Shown here piece after piece: positions 55,039 to 63,719 of a stretch of 64,000 nt of DNA. Made by a program: the position numbers and the translations under genes. The notes beneath the pieces are model-generated. The model was given only the letters and a program-made list of their open reading frames with translations. It did not search any database and was not told the origin of the DNA. Positions within the stretch are counted from its first letter, which is position 1. Each line of letters begins with the position of its first letter. This DNA comes from an uncultured Balneola sp. GTDB taxonomy: Bacteria; Bacteroidota; Rhodothermia; Balneolales; Balneolaceae. The stretch covers positions 1 through 64,000 of the forward strand of contig CABZWK010000010.1 of assembly GCA_902529365.1 (NCBI GenBank), read 5' to 3'.

Positions 55039-56553
55039 ATGTTGAAATATATGAAGCATAGTGAAGTTAAAAATATCAACAGTTATCGCAAGTTTGTACG
55101 AAATAAGGCTGATTGGAACAAAAATGGTGAATATGTAGTCTATTGGATGCAGGCTAACAGAAGGTTAGAATACAATTATGCATTGGAATATGCGGTGGCT
55201 GTAGCTAATACCCTTCAAAAACCCTTACTCATTTATGAAGGACTCAGTGCAGACTATCCTTGGGCTTGTGATCGCTTTCATCATTTTATTTTGGATGGAA
55301 TGCGAGAACATCGCGATTATTTTAACCAGGAAAATAGGAAGGGAGTCAAGTATGTACCATTTGTGGAGTCCGAAAAAGGGCATGGTAAAGGTCTAATCTA
55401 TGCTTTGGCTGAAAATGCATGTGGCATAATCAGCGATGAATTCCCTGTGTTTATTATTCGTGAGCATAATGGACGGGTAGCTAGCAAAATAACCATTCCT
55501 TTCATTACTATAGATTCTAATGGAATTATCCCTCTAGGTGTAACGGATAAAGATCCTTATTCGGCGTATTTATTTAGGAAAGTAATGCAGAAACATGTGG
55601 TGGAGGCCCTAAGGTATCCTCCAATGAAACAGCCGCTGTTAGATCTGAAAGATTGGGGTTATTTTGACCTTCCAGTAGGATTCAACGATCGATATGTGTT
55701 TGATGAACGAAAACTTGACCGGTTGGATGAATTTATTTCGAGTTTACCAATAAATCATGAAGTTTCTAAAGTAAACAGGGTTGGTACTCGAGCAGAAGCA
55801 TTAGAACGGATGAACCATTTTGTGGAGTTCAAATTAGCCCGATACGATGAAGATAGAAATCACCCAGACCGGCAGGGTGGGAGCGGGTTAAGCCCATGGT
55901 TACATTTTGGGAAAATTAGCTCCTTTGAAATGGTAGAGAAGATCTTGGCTAAGCAACCTGCCAATTGGAGAATGGAGGATTCGGAACCTAATGGAGGAAA
56001 AAATAGCGGTTTTTTCCGAGGGCATAGTTATGTGGAATCTTTTTTGGATGAACTAATCACATGGAGGGAAGTCGGATTTCAATTTGCACACCATCGCTCT
56101 GATTATGATCGATTCGATAGCTTACCGGATTGGGCTAAGAAAACGATGAACGAGCATGACCAAGATCCAAGAGAATATGTGTATAGCTTGGAAGAGTTAG
56201 CTCAATCAAAAACACATGATCCTATTTGGAATGCGGCCCAAACAGAACTTCGAAGCCAGGGAGTAATGCATAATTATTTACGTATGTTATGGGGGAAAAA
56301 AATTATCGAATGGACAGGATCACACGAACAAGCGTTGAATGTACTTATTGAGTTAAATAATCGATATGCTCTTGACGGTCGAGATCCAAACAGTTATTCA
56401 GGTATATTTTGGTGTCTAGGTCGGTTTGATAGGGCGTGGCAAGAGCGGACAATTTTTGGTAAAATTCGTTATATGTCTAGTGATAGTACTGAAAAAAAAA
56501 TTAAACTTAAGCAGTATCTGCAAATCTATGGATCTGTTCGTTCCACCTCTTAA
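55039..56553 (+). CDS. Class II CPD photolyase
   Basis: Light-dependent repair of cyclobutane pyrimidine dimers. In 504 residues, VYWMQANRRLEYNYALEYAV is the class II signature of the antenna domain; the FAD-binding part contains GGSGLSPWLHFGKIS, SFLDELITWREVGFQFAHH, MHNYLRMLWGKKIIEW and LNNRYALDGRDPNSYSGIFW with conserved Trp residues of the electron-transfer chain. Start ATG at 55039; an alternative ATG is at 55051. It follows the FeS photolyase by 107 bases and overlaps rarA by 26 bases. Confidence 0.94.
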   Translation: MLKYMKHSEVKNINSYRKFVRNKADWNKNGEYVVYWMQANRRLEYNYALEYAVAVANTLQKPLLIYEGLSADYPWACDRFHHFILDGMREHRDYFNQENRKGVKYVPFVESEKGHGKGLIYALAENACGIISDEFPVFIIREHNGRVASKITIPFITIDSNGIIPLGVTDKDPYSAYLFRKVMQKHVVEALRYPPMKQPLLDLKDWGYFDLPVGFNDRYVFDERKLDRLDEFISSLPINHEVSKVNRVGTRAEALERMNHFVEFKLARYDEDRNHPDRQGGSGLSPWLHFGKISSFEMVEKILAKQPANWRMEDSEPNGGKNSGFFRGHSYVESFLDELITWREVGFQFAHHRSDYDRFDSLPDWAKKTMNEHDQDPREYVYSLEELAQSKTHDPIWNAAQTELRSQGVMHNYLRMLWGKKIIEWTGSHEQALNVLIELNNRYALDGRDPNSYSGIFWCLGRFDRAWQERTIFGKIRYMSSDSTEKKIKLKQYLQIYGSVRSTS

Positions 56554-57862
56554 ACAACCGCTCGCCACACGTATGCGACCAAAAGAATTGTCTGAATTCA
56601 TTGGGCAAGAGCACTTGGTAGGTGAGGGTAAAATGATACGTAGGATTATTGAATCCAAAGTACTAAGTTCGCTCATTTTTTATGGCCCAGCCTCTTCTGG
56701 TAAAACTACCTTAGCTCATGTAATTGCAAAACAACTTGAAGTGCCTTTTGAACAAATCAATGCGGTTTTGGACGGGGTTAAGCAACTTCGTGAAATAGTC
56801 GGAAAAGCAGAAAAAAGAAGGATTCTAAGAGGGCAACAAATTCTCTTATTTGTTGATGAAATACATCGCTGGAATAAGGCTCAACAAGATGCCTTACTAC
56901 CGCATATTGAATCGGGCTTACTTTTACTCATTGGGGCTACGACGGAGAACCCCTATTTCGCATTGGTATCACCTCTGTTATCCCGATGCCAACTTTTTGA
57001 ATTACATGCATTGGACCAACAACAGGTTCAAAAAGCTATAGAAACTGCATTGAAGGACAAGCGTAACGGCTATGGTGAATGGGATATTGAAGTTCATCCG
57101 GAAGCTATTCAACATTGGGCCTCTTTTGCAGCAGGTGATATTCGAAACGCTTTAAATGCGGTTGAAATGGCAATTCTTTCAACGCCAAAATCTTCGAATG
57201 GATGGGTATATATCGACCGTGAGATTGCTGAAGAAAGCATTCAAAAGCGGCAACGAAGATACAGTAGAACAGGTGATGAGCATTATCACTATGCATCCGC
57301 TTTTATTAAATCGATGAGAGGGTCAGATCCAGATGCAGCCTTATATTGGCTAGCGGCTATGCTCGAAGGTGGTGAGGATCCTTTATTTTTGTTTAGGCGT
57401 ATGTTAATATTTGCCAGTGAAGATGTCGGAATGGCGGATCCCAAAACCCTCACCGTGGTTCAGTCAAGTGTGAAGGCATTTCAACAATGCGGCATGCCAG
57501 AGGGGCTCTATTTTCTGAGTCAAGCATGCCTACATTGTAGCTTAGCGCCTAAAAGTAATTCAACTAAAGCTATCTTTAATGCTCTGAAGCATATACAAGA
57601 GCATGGAGTGGGGCTGGTACCAGATCACTTGAAAGATAAAACAGCGAACAAACTTAAAACAAAGTATGAGCAATCGGCCAACGAGTCATCCGATTACCTA
57701 TACCCGCATGAATACCCTAATCATTGGATAAAAGCTACCTATTTACCCGAAAATGTAACCAAATATTCATTCTATGTTCCAGGTACTGAAGGTCGAGAGA
57801 AGAGATATTGGGAACGTTTGGAACAAATTAAGGGTAACAGTATCAAAAATAATCGACGCTAA
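56528..57862 (+). CDS. rarA: Replication-associated recombination protein RarA
   Basis: AAA+ ATPase (MgsA/RarA/WRNIP1) acting at stalled forks. The 444 residues start MDLFVPPLKQPLATRMRPKE, then FYGPASSGKTTLAHVIAKQL (Walker A), LLFVDEIHRWNKAQQDALLP (Walker B) and LIGATTENPYFALVSPLLSR (sensor 1), with the C-terminal tetramerisation domain including KAIFNALKHIQEHGV and YLYPHEYPNHWIKATYLP. I begin at ATG 56528; an upstream in-frame ATG at 56426 lies inside the photolyase gene in another frame and would add 34 atypical residues. Confidence 0.95.
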   Translation: MDLFVPPLKQPLATRMRPKELSEFIGQEHLVGEGKMIRRIIESKVLSSLIFYGPASSGKTTLAHVIAKQLEVPFEQINAVLDGVKQLREIVGKAEKRRILRGQQILLFVDEIHRWNKAQQDALLPHIESGLLLLIGATTENPYFALVSPLLSRCQLFELHALDQQQVQKAIETALKDKRNGYGEWDIEVHPEAIQHWASFAAGDIRNALNAVEMAILSTPKSSNGWVYIDREIAEESIQKRQRRYSRTGDEHYHYASAFIKSMRGSDPDAALYWLAAMLEGGEDPLFLFRRMLIFASEDVGMADPKTLTVVQSSVKAFQQCGMPEGLYFLSQACLHCSLAPKSNSTKAIFNALKHIQEHGVGLVPDHLKDKTANKLKTKYEQSANESSDYLYPHEYPNHWIKATYLPENVTKYSFYVPGTEGREKRYWERLEQIKGNSIKNNRR

Positions 57863-57884
57863 AATAGATCAGCAAGCAAAGACC

Positions 57885-58427
57885 ATGTTTAAATTAGCCA
57901 TTATTGTAGGTACCGATCGACCAAATTCAAAAAGTCAGGTAATGGCTAAATATGTACATGAGCTATACAGCGAAAGGGGGGTAGATGCCCAGGTATTTTC
58001 TATGGCAGACTTTCCTTTAGGTAGCGTGATTGGAGGTCCTTATGGTAAGAATCTTCCTGAAATTGAAGCGTTTCGAGAGCCAATATTAGCCTGTAATGCC
58101 CTATTGTTTGTGATACCGGAATACAATGGGTCATTTCCTGGAGTATTAAAGGTATTTATCGATTATTTACCTTTTCCAGATGCGTTTGTAGCTACTCCTA
58201 TTGCCTACATAGGAATTTCAGCTGGGGCCTTTGGTTCGCTTCGTGCAGTTGAACAATTCCAAATGGTAGCCAACTATCGAAACGCCCTTAGTTATCCCGA
58301 GCGAGTATTTGTAAGCCGATTCAGTAAGAATTTCTCAACAGATTTAGGCCTAACAGTGCCACTTGAACAAGAACTACTATTAAACCAAACCAATGGGTTT
58401 ATAGATTTTGTAAAGAGAATGCAATAA
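57885..58427 (+). CDS. NADPH-dependent FMN reductase family protein
   Basis: A flavodoxin-like oxidoreductase of 180 residues. The phosphate-binding loop IIVGTDRPNSKSQ and the FMN-binding VIPEYNGSFPGVLKVFIDYL are diagnostic of NADPH-dependent FMN/azo/quinone reductases. AYIGISAGAFGSLRAVEQ is also typical. I start at ATG 57885; the longer ORF from 57774 overlaps rarA in another frame. Position after the photolyases suggests a flavin-reducing partner, which is inference. Confidence 0.88.
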   Translation: MFKLAIIVGTDRPNSKSQVMAKYVHELYSERGVDAQVFSMADFPLGSVIGGPYGKNLPEIEAFREPILACNALLFVIPEYNGSFPGVLKVFIDYLPFPDAFVATPIAYIGISAGAFGSLRAVEQFQMVANYRNALSYPERVFVSRFSKNFSTDLGLTVPLEQELLLNQTNGFIDFVKRMQ

Positions 58428-58525
58428 ATCTATAGCATTGAGTGGATTAATCGAACGAACGAAGATTCAGTGTACATTTATCTGTACAATGGTATACACT
58501 ATATAAGAGGATAGATAAGACTGGA

Positions 58526-59230
58526 CTAGAAGGTCTTCAGAAGGTACCCCACACCATGCAAGGTGATCAAATGGCGAGGTTCATCGGGTTGGTTTTCAAT
58601 TTTTGCCCTAAGCTTTGATATATGAACATCAACAGTTCTCGTGTTGGTGCTGTATTCATATCTCCAAACTTTTTCTAATAATTCATCCCGTGATACTGGT
58701 TCACCTCCGGCTTGTAATAAGTATCGGATGAGTTCGATTTCTCTAGCGGTAAGTTCATTGGTTTTGCCATCGGCGAAAATAGCTTTTGATTCTAAAAGAT
58801 CTATCTTTGTGGTGCTTAATTGCAGGATCTCAATATTGCTAGAAGAAGAATAGGTCCCCGCTCTTCGAAGCCGCGCCTGAATTCTAGCAAGTAGCTCTTT
58901 CACTCCAAACGGTTTGGTGATATAATCATCGGCGCCAATATTCAAGCCCTTTACTTTATCGAATTCCTGATCTTTTGCGGTAAGCATGATAATGGGAAAA
59001 GTAAATTTTAGAGATCGTATTTCTTGGCAAATTTCATAGCCATTTTTGCCGGGAAGCATAATATCTAAAATCATAATGTCTGGCTTATGCTCCTGAGCCA
59101 ATCCCACCGCTTCTTCGCCATCTTCACTTACAATCACCTGATATCCTTCGCTTTCTAATGTATCTTTTAGGGTGAAAATAAGACTGGGTTCATCTTCAAC
59201 AAGTAATATTCGAATTTCTTTATTTGCCAT
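58526..59230 (-). CDS. OmpR/PhoB-family response regulator
   Basis: A 234-residue response regulator: receiver domain with acidic pocket VEDEPS and phosphoacceptor Asp56 in IMILDIMLPGKNGYE, Lys in KPFGVKELLARIQ, and a winged-helix output domain (LTAREIELIRYLLQAGGEPV, TRTVDVHISKLRAKIENQ). It is 2 bases downstream of the cognate kinase gene on the same strand. Likely controls envelope or nutrient genes; the target is unknown. Confidence 0.94.
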   Translation of the reverse strand: MANKEIRILLVEDEPSLIFTLKDTLESEGYQVIVSEDGEEAVGLAQEHKPDIMILDIMLPGKNGYEICQEIRSLKFTFPIIMLTAKDQEFDKVKGLNIGADDYITKPFGVKELLARIQARLRRAGTYSSSSNIEILQLSTTKIDLLESKAIFADGKTNELTAREIELIRYLLQAGGEPVSRDELLEKVWRYEYSTNTRTVDVHISKLRAKIENQPDEPRHLITLHGVGYLLKTF

Positions 59231-59232
59231 AA

Positions 59233-60945
59233 TTAAACGATTGTCTCCGATGCGAGGGTACTGGTTCCTCTGGTTGATATCAATGCTACACTATCTTCTT
59301 GATTGGGATTATTTATCTCCGTTGGATGCATATTATACTCTGGAAAAAATAAGGTAAACGTGCTGCCTTTTTGCCATTCACTTTTTACGGTGACTGTACC
59401 TTTATTTAATCCCATAAGTCCTTGTACAATACTAAGTCCTAGTCCATGACCTTTGGTTTTTGCTGAAAGTGAATCTTCGACACGGTAGAATTTTTTGAAA
59501 ATATTTTTGATATGAGATCGTGAGATACCCATGCCTTGATCCTTTACGTGTAAATTAAACCCATCATTAGTGACAGATAATTGTAAATAAATAGTAGAAG
59601 GAGCTTTGGAATATTTTACTGCATTGTCTATTAGATTGGTAAGAATAATCTTAATGTGATCTGGGTCAACCAAGATTATTGCTTTATCTGAATCATAGGA
59701 ATAATCAATTGAATGCCCTTTTTTCTTTGCTAATGGATGTTGCTGTTGAATAATATTTTTAACCAACAAATGCAGGTTATGCGGGCTGGCATGTATGAGA
59801 GTAGTACCGTAGTCCGAACGTGCAACATCTAAGAGCATTTCAATCATTTTGTTTAAACGAATAGACTCTTGGTGAATATGGGTACCGTATTCCTTCAACC
59901 GCTTGGGTTGTGTTACTCTTCCATCGGCAATATTTTCTCCCGCAGCTTGTATAACGGCTAAGGGTGTTTTTAGTTCATGGGTCACATTTGCTAAAAAGTC
60001 GGCTTGTTGCTGGAGTATTCTACGTTCCTTTTGAGCTGTGTAGAATATATAGAACAAAGCACCTAATAATAGAATAACCGAAAAGCCCAGGACCACTATA
60101 TTTTTTGTAAAAGTAGCATGATATAGACTAATTGATGCGTTATCTAAGAAGGCGATTTTCAGATTCCAATTTCCAAACATTCGCCCAAAATCTACCCGCT
60201 GCTGAACCTCCTCTATTTGGAAGGGTATCTCGTTGTTGTTGGTTGCTAATACAACGTCATTTGCCCAATCATGTAACCAAACTACCGATGTGGTTTTGCT
60301 AGAATCAAAATACTGATTTATTTCAGGTGTAATAACTTCATTTATGAGATAATCCCTATCTATGGTAGCTGTTAGGTACCCGATGATAGAGTTTTCATGT
60401 AAATTGATTAACCCAATATTCATTGAACGATGGGCATCAAACTCGGTATTGGTATTCCAGCGATAATCAAAATTATTCAGTTCAATTCTTGCTTTAGTTC
60501 GCACCAAACCAACCCCATCACATAAATTCTGGGGGTACTGGTTGGTTAGATTTAATAGACTCATTTTGCGATCTAACTCGTAAATTTGGCTTCCCTCTTT
60601 ACAAGGATCTACATTCGCTGGGGTATAGTAAACTGCACTAAAGACAGGACTGTTAGCTACTTGAACTATTTTTTCTCGAACTTGTTCAGGAAATTGACCT
60701 CGCTCTTCAATACTTCCTTCAATAGGCTCTAATTCAAGGGTGTTAAATCCTCTATAAGGTCGGTAAATAGTTCTACGCACATTAAGAGCTACTTCATCTA
60801 AAAGGGCCAGTTGTTTTTTTTGCTCACCCTGGATAAGTGTATCCCGCACATCGTATAACATATATACATTCATAGCGGTTAGAGTTAGAATAGCTATTAA
60901 ACTCGCTGATAATAAACTCCATCTTATAACTTTATTCATAAGCAT
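59233..60945 (-). CDS. Transmembrane sensor histidine kinase
   Basis: A 570-residue kinase with two membrane spans (about 8-30 and 285-307, VVLGFSVILLLGALFYIFYT) bracketing a periplasmic sensor of about 250 residues, then HisKA with His323 in VTHELKTPLAVIQA, N-box LIDNAVKYS, and G boxes DQGMGIS and GHGLGLSIVQG. No HAMP is obvious; the kinase core follows the second helix directly. Start ATG at 60945 (another ATG two codons later). Paired with the PhoB-like regulator. Confidence 0.93.
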   Translation of the reverse strand: MLMNKVIRWSLLSASLIAILTLTAMNVYMLYDVRDTLIQGEQKKQLALLDEVALNVRRTIYRPYRGFNTLELEPIEGSIEERGQFPEQVREKIVQVANSPVFSAVYYTPANVDPCKEGSQIYELDRKMSLLNLTNQYPQNLCDGVGLVRTKARIELNNFDYRWNTNTEFDAHRSMNIGLINLHENSIIGYLTATIDRDYLINEVITPEINQYFDSSKTTSVVWLHDWANDVVLATNNNEIPFQIEEVQQRVDFGRMFGNWNLKIAFLDNASISLYHATFTKNIVVLGFSVILLLGALFYIFYTAQKERRILQQQADFLANVTHELKTPLAVIQAAGENIADGRVTQPKRLKEYGTHIHQESIRLNKMIEMLLDVARSDYGTTLIHASPHNLHLLVKNIIQQQHPLAKKKGHSIDYSYDSDKAIILVDPDHIKIILTNLIDNAVKYSKAPSTIYLQLSVTNDGFNLHVKDQGMGISRSHIKNIFKKFYRVEDSLSAKTKGHGLGLSIVQGLMGLNKGTVTVKSEWQKGSTFTLFFPEYNMHPTEINNPNQEDSVALISTRGTSTLASETIV

Positions 60946-61181
60946 AATCTTTAAGCACTAATACATACTGGCTATATTTATTCAAACTCGGCAACTCGTA
61001 ATTACAAATATTCTATAAAAGACTATAATAAACATAATATAATTTAACTAAGGACTAGCGAGAAACATTAAAACAAAATTTAACAAAAGCTTACAATTAG
61101 TCATTTAAACAATTTAAAATCTTGATAGAAACTTAGTTAAAATGTATATTTAATCACCTATCATAAAAATAAATATACAGC

Positions 61182-61406
61182 TTGAAGGACAAGCAGAAAG
61201 AAATAAATGAAATAATCAATCTTGCAAAAAGAGAGTTGCATGATTTCATGTCTCCTTTAAATGCACTAGACTATTATATAGATAGTATAAGAATTGGAAT
61301 TGAAGATGATAAAAGCTTTGAAGAGAAATATCTAAAGACACAAGAGTGTTTAGAGAGCTTGTATTCTAGAATCAATCATTTGAATGAACTCTTAAAAAAT
61401 ATATAA
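61182..61406 (+). CDS. Tiny lone HisKA/DHp-domain protein
   Basis: A 74-codon ORF from a TTG at 61182 whose sequence looks like a histidine-kinase dimerisation/phosphoacceptor domain: AKRELHDFMSPLNALDYYID with the H-box His20 and Pro23-Leu, followed by a second helix (LKTQECLESLYSRINHLNEL). No ATPase domain follows and an in-frame stop precedes the start by 9 bases. Convergent with a soluble kinase gene (15 bases apart). It could be a phosphotransfer or inhibitor/decoy protein; it may also be remnant DNA. Confidence 0.5.
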   Translation: MKDKQKEINEIINLAKRELHDFMSPLNALDYYIDSIRIGIEDDKSFEEKYLKTQECLESLYSRINHLNELLKNI

Positions 61407-61420
61407 GCCTTTTGAATAGG

Positions 61421-62425
61421 TTAGGGTAAACATAACATTATGCTAAATTCATGCTTCAAAGTATTAACATTATAGAGTAGTACACCATTTAAGCTCTGAC
61501 ATAATATAGTTGCGAGTGTTAATCCTAAGCCCATTCTATCTGCTTTTGAGCTGACGAATGGCTGAAAAAGATTATCCTTTATTTCTAAATCTTTGTCGAT
61601 TTTGTTTATTATTTGTATCCAATTATTATGTATTTCAACTTGTATTTTTTTTGAAATGTCACCATGAATAAGACAATTTTCGAGAAGTATTTTAATTATT
61701 AGATCAAGCTCATTTTTCTGATAAGATCTAATGGCATCATTTTTCCTTGTATTAAGGCTAATATTTGAATCTTCGAATTCTTTGAATTTACTCAACATCG
61801 AATAAGTTGCAGCTTCTAAGTCAGTAACTTCCTTATTTATCTTAATATTATTATCAATTTTTACTAACTCCTCAATTTCTTCCAAAAGATCAATAATTTT
61901 ACTTATACCCAATTCGACAGCATTAATTTTTTTTAATGTCGCTTCGTCATCAATATTTGTAGGTAGTAGTTCTAAGTAGCCGCTTACTCCAGTTAGGGGA
62001 GATCTGAGTCTATGCAATATCATTGATACCATTCTCTTCCAACTAGATATCATTTTATCAGTGAATGGCGGTTTATATGGAATAAATTCGATTTGGTTTA
62101 AGGATCCTAGATAATTTTCTTTTAACCTGTACCATGAGTTATCCATCAACACTAATTTTACTCTCAAGTTTTTACTTGAAATAGTAAAAAAGCAATCTTC
62201 AAATTGTTTCTCACTAAGCTTAGTTTTGAAATTAGGCAAATTATGATCGGCAATTTTACCGCTTATACTATCGATAATGACACTGGAATGATCACTTTTT
62301 TGATAAATCACATCAAAAACATTGTTTAGTCTAATCTTATTAAAGCCCTTTACATGTTCATTTAAAAAATTTACCTCCATCTCTGGTGGTGTGTAATATT
62401 TATATGCTACTTGTTTTAATGCCAT
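61421..62425 (-). CDS. Soluble histidine kinase, divergent from flagellar genes
   Basis: A 334-residue cytoplasmic kinase without membrane spans. The N-terminal ~120 residues are an undefined sensor domain; HisKA has His138 in LHRLRSPLTGVSGYLEL, followed by an ATPase domain with N-box LLENCLIHGD and G-box KADRMGLGLTLATIL. Location next to a sigma-54 promoter and flgBC suggests a FlgS-like role, activating a sigma-54 response regulator. That is inference; no regulator is encoded beside it in the window. Confidence 0.85.
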   Translation of the reverse strand: MALKQVAYKYYTPPEMEVNFLNEHVKGFNKIRLNNVFDVIYQKSDHSSVIIDSISGKIADHNLPNFKTKLSEKQFEDCFFTISSKNLRVKLVLMDNSWYRLKENYLGSLNQIEFIPYKPPFTDKMISSWKRMVSMILHRLRSPLTGVSGYLELLPTNIDDEATLKKINAVELGISKIIDLLEEIEELVKIDNNIKINKEVTDLEAATYSMLSKFKEFEDSNISLNTRKNDAIRSYQKNELDLIIKILLENCLIHGDISKKIQVEIHNNWIQIINKIDKDLEIKDNLFQPFVSSKADRMGLGLTLATILCQSLNGVLLYNVNTLKHEFSIMLCLP

Positions 62426-62608
62426 TTGTTTAAAGTATTTAATAGTGTACTTCGGTTATCAGCAAAATATTTAAACACAATACCAAATTGCAATCTTTTC
62501 CTGTTCGAGGCACTATTTTCCTCACAATTATGAATTATGAATGTCCAAGTTTCTGCACTTTATTCTAATTTTAGGCTTATTGACTTAATCCGTTAGTAAA
62601 ATGATTGG

Positions 62609-62624
62609 TGGCATAGGGTTTGCG
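62609..62624 (+). promoter_or_regulatory. Sigma-54 promoter upstream of flgB
   Basis: TGGCAT-AGGGT-TTGCG matches the -24/-12 consensus TGGCAY-N5-TTGCW: GG at -24 and GC at -12 are separated by exactly 10 bases. It lies 33 bases upstream of the flgB start, giving a predicted transcript start near 62635. I saw no competing near-consensus site in the gap. Confidence 0.8.
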
Positions 62625-62656
62625 TTAATAAATGTGAAAACAATAAAACAATTGAT

Positions 62657-62989
62657 ATGGATACAGGATTAAGCAAACTTTCAACAGCATTAGATGCATT
62701 AGTATTAAGGCAAAATATAACTGCTTCAAACATTGCAAATATAGATACTGAAGGATATACCAAAAGAAAGGTAGAATTTGAAAAGCACTTACAAGAAGCA
62801 AAATTAAATGGTAACGATACAGATGTTAAACCATCAATTGAAGTGACCGATCAAAAAGTAGATCTTGATACTGAATTAATTGAAATGGCTGAAACCCAGA
62901 TGAAAGTTCAATTTGTGACTAGAATGATTAGAAGCCAGTTAGAATTGACAAAAATGGGAATAACTGGTAATCCAAATTCTAGACTTTAA
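62657..62989 (+). CDS. flgB: Flagellar basal-body rod protein FlgB
   Basis: Proximal rod component of the flagellum. The 110-residue protein begins MDTGLSKLSTALDALVLRQN with the rod-family IASNIANIDTEGYTKR motif, and ends MAETQMKVQFVTRMIRSQLE. Length is short but within range for FlgB. ATG at 62657 sits 33 bases downstream of a sigma-54 promoter. First gene of flgB-flgC-small gene-fliE. Confidence 0.93.
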   Translation: MDTGLSKLSTALDALVLRQNITASNIANIDTEGYTKRKVEFEKHLQEAKLNGNDTDVKPSIEVTDQKVDLDTELIEMAETQMKVQFVTRMIRSQLELTKMGITGNPNSRL

Positions 62990-63003
62990 CGAAATTAAAA
63001 ATT

Positions 63004-63468
63004 ATGTCATTGATAACTTCAAATAGCTTATTTAAAACTGCAGCAAGTGGACTTGAAGTCCAAAAAAAACGATTAGAAGCTGCAGCACAAAATATTGCAA
63101 ATTCTAGAGTCTCGTCAGCACCAGGCACTATTGGATATCAAATTAAATCAGTTTCCAGTAAAGGGCCTGACGATATAAATTTTTTAAATGTTTTTGAAAG
63201 TCAACTAGAAGGAGCATCAAACCTGCAGAATGAAATAAATTCTTCTCCAAATTTAGGACCAACTTCTGAAATTGTTGAAACAGCAAAATACAGATATGAA
63301 TACGAGCCAAACCACCCGGATGCAGACGAAAATGGTATGGTACAATACCCTGATGTAGATATGGTTGGTGAAATGGCAGCAATGGTAAGCGCAAATAGAT
63401 TGTATGAGGCAAATTTGAGCGTCATTGAAGCTGCTAAACAGATTATGAAAAGATCATTGGAGATATAA
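63004..63468 (+). CDS. flgC: Flagellar basal-body rod protein FlgC
   Basis: Rod protein of 154 residues. The N-terminal rod motif appears as LEVQKKRLEAAAQNIANSR, and the C-terminal part contains YEPNHPDADENGMVQYPDVD and EMAAMVSANRLYEANLSVIE, typical of FlgC. 14 bases after flgB; its TAA shares a base with the next ATG. Confidence 0.95.
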   Translation: MSLITSNSLFKTAASGLEVQKKRLEAAAQNIANSRVSSAPGTIGYQIKSVSSKGPDDINFLNVFESQLEGASNLQNEINSSPNLGPTSEIVETAKYRYEYEPNHPDADENGMVQYPDVDMVGEMAAMVSANRLYEANLSVIEAAKQIMKRSLEI

Positions 63469-63689
63469 TGAAAATAAATTTTAACATTCCCAGTAGTTTT
63501 AATAAAAAAGATAATTTAGAGCAACGAAATATTAATCCACCTAAAGATCTACCGGCTCTAACTAAAAATGAAAGTGAAACGATAGAAAAGTCGTTTAAAA
63601 ATGATTTTGCTTACCAAAGTTATGATTACTCCGGAAGTAAAAGTATTAATACTAGCCAATCAGGCAGTTTACTTGATATTAGAGGGTAA
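63468..63689 (+). CDS. Small unknown protein in the flagellar operon
   Basis: A 73-residue polar protein with no signal peptide or recognised domain, rich in Asn, Lys and Ser (KINFNIPSSFNKKDNLEQRN). Its ATG overlaps the flgC stop by one base (TAATG), a strong sign of translational coupling, and fliE begins 30 bases later. Possibly a lineage-specific rod or export accessory protein. Low complexity makes homology hard to judge. Confidence 0.65.
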   Translation: MKINFNIPSSFNKKDNLEQRNINPPKDLPALTKNESETIEKSFKNDFAYQSYDYSGSKSINTSQSGSLLDIRG

Positions 63690-63719
63690 TTATTAAATTT
63701 ATTTTAAATAAATAATTAG

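Noticed and set aside
56426-56527. 34-residue extension of RarA
   Set aside because: It is translated from inside the photolyase gene and precedes the normal MDLFVPP start.
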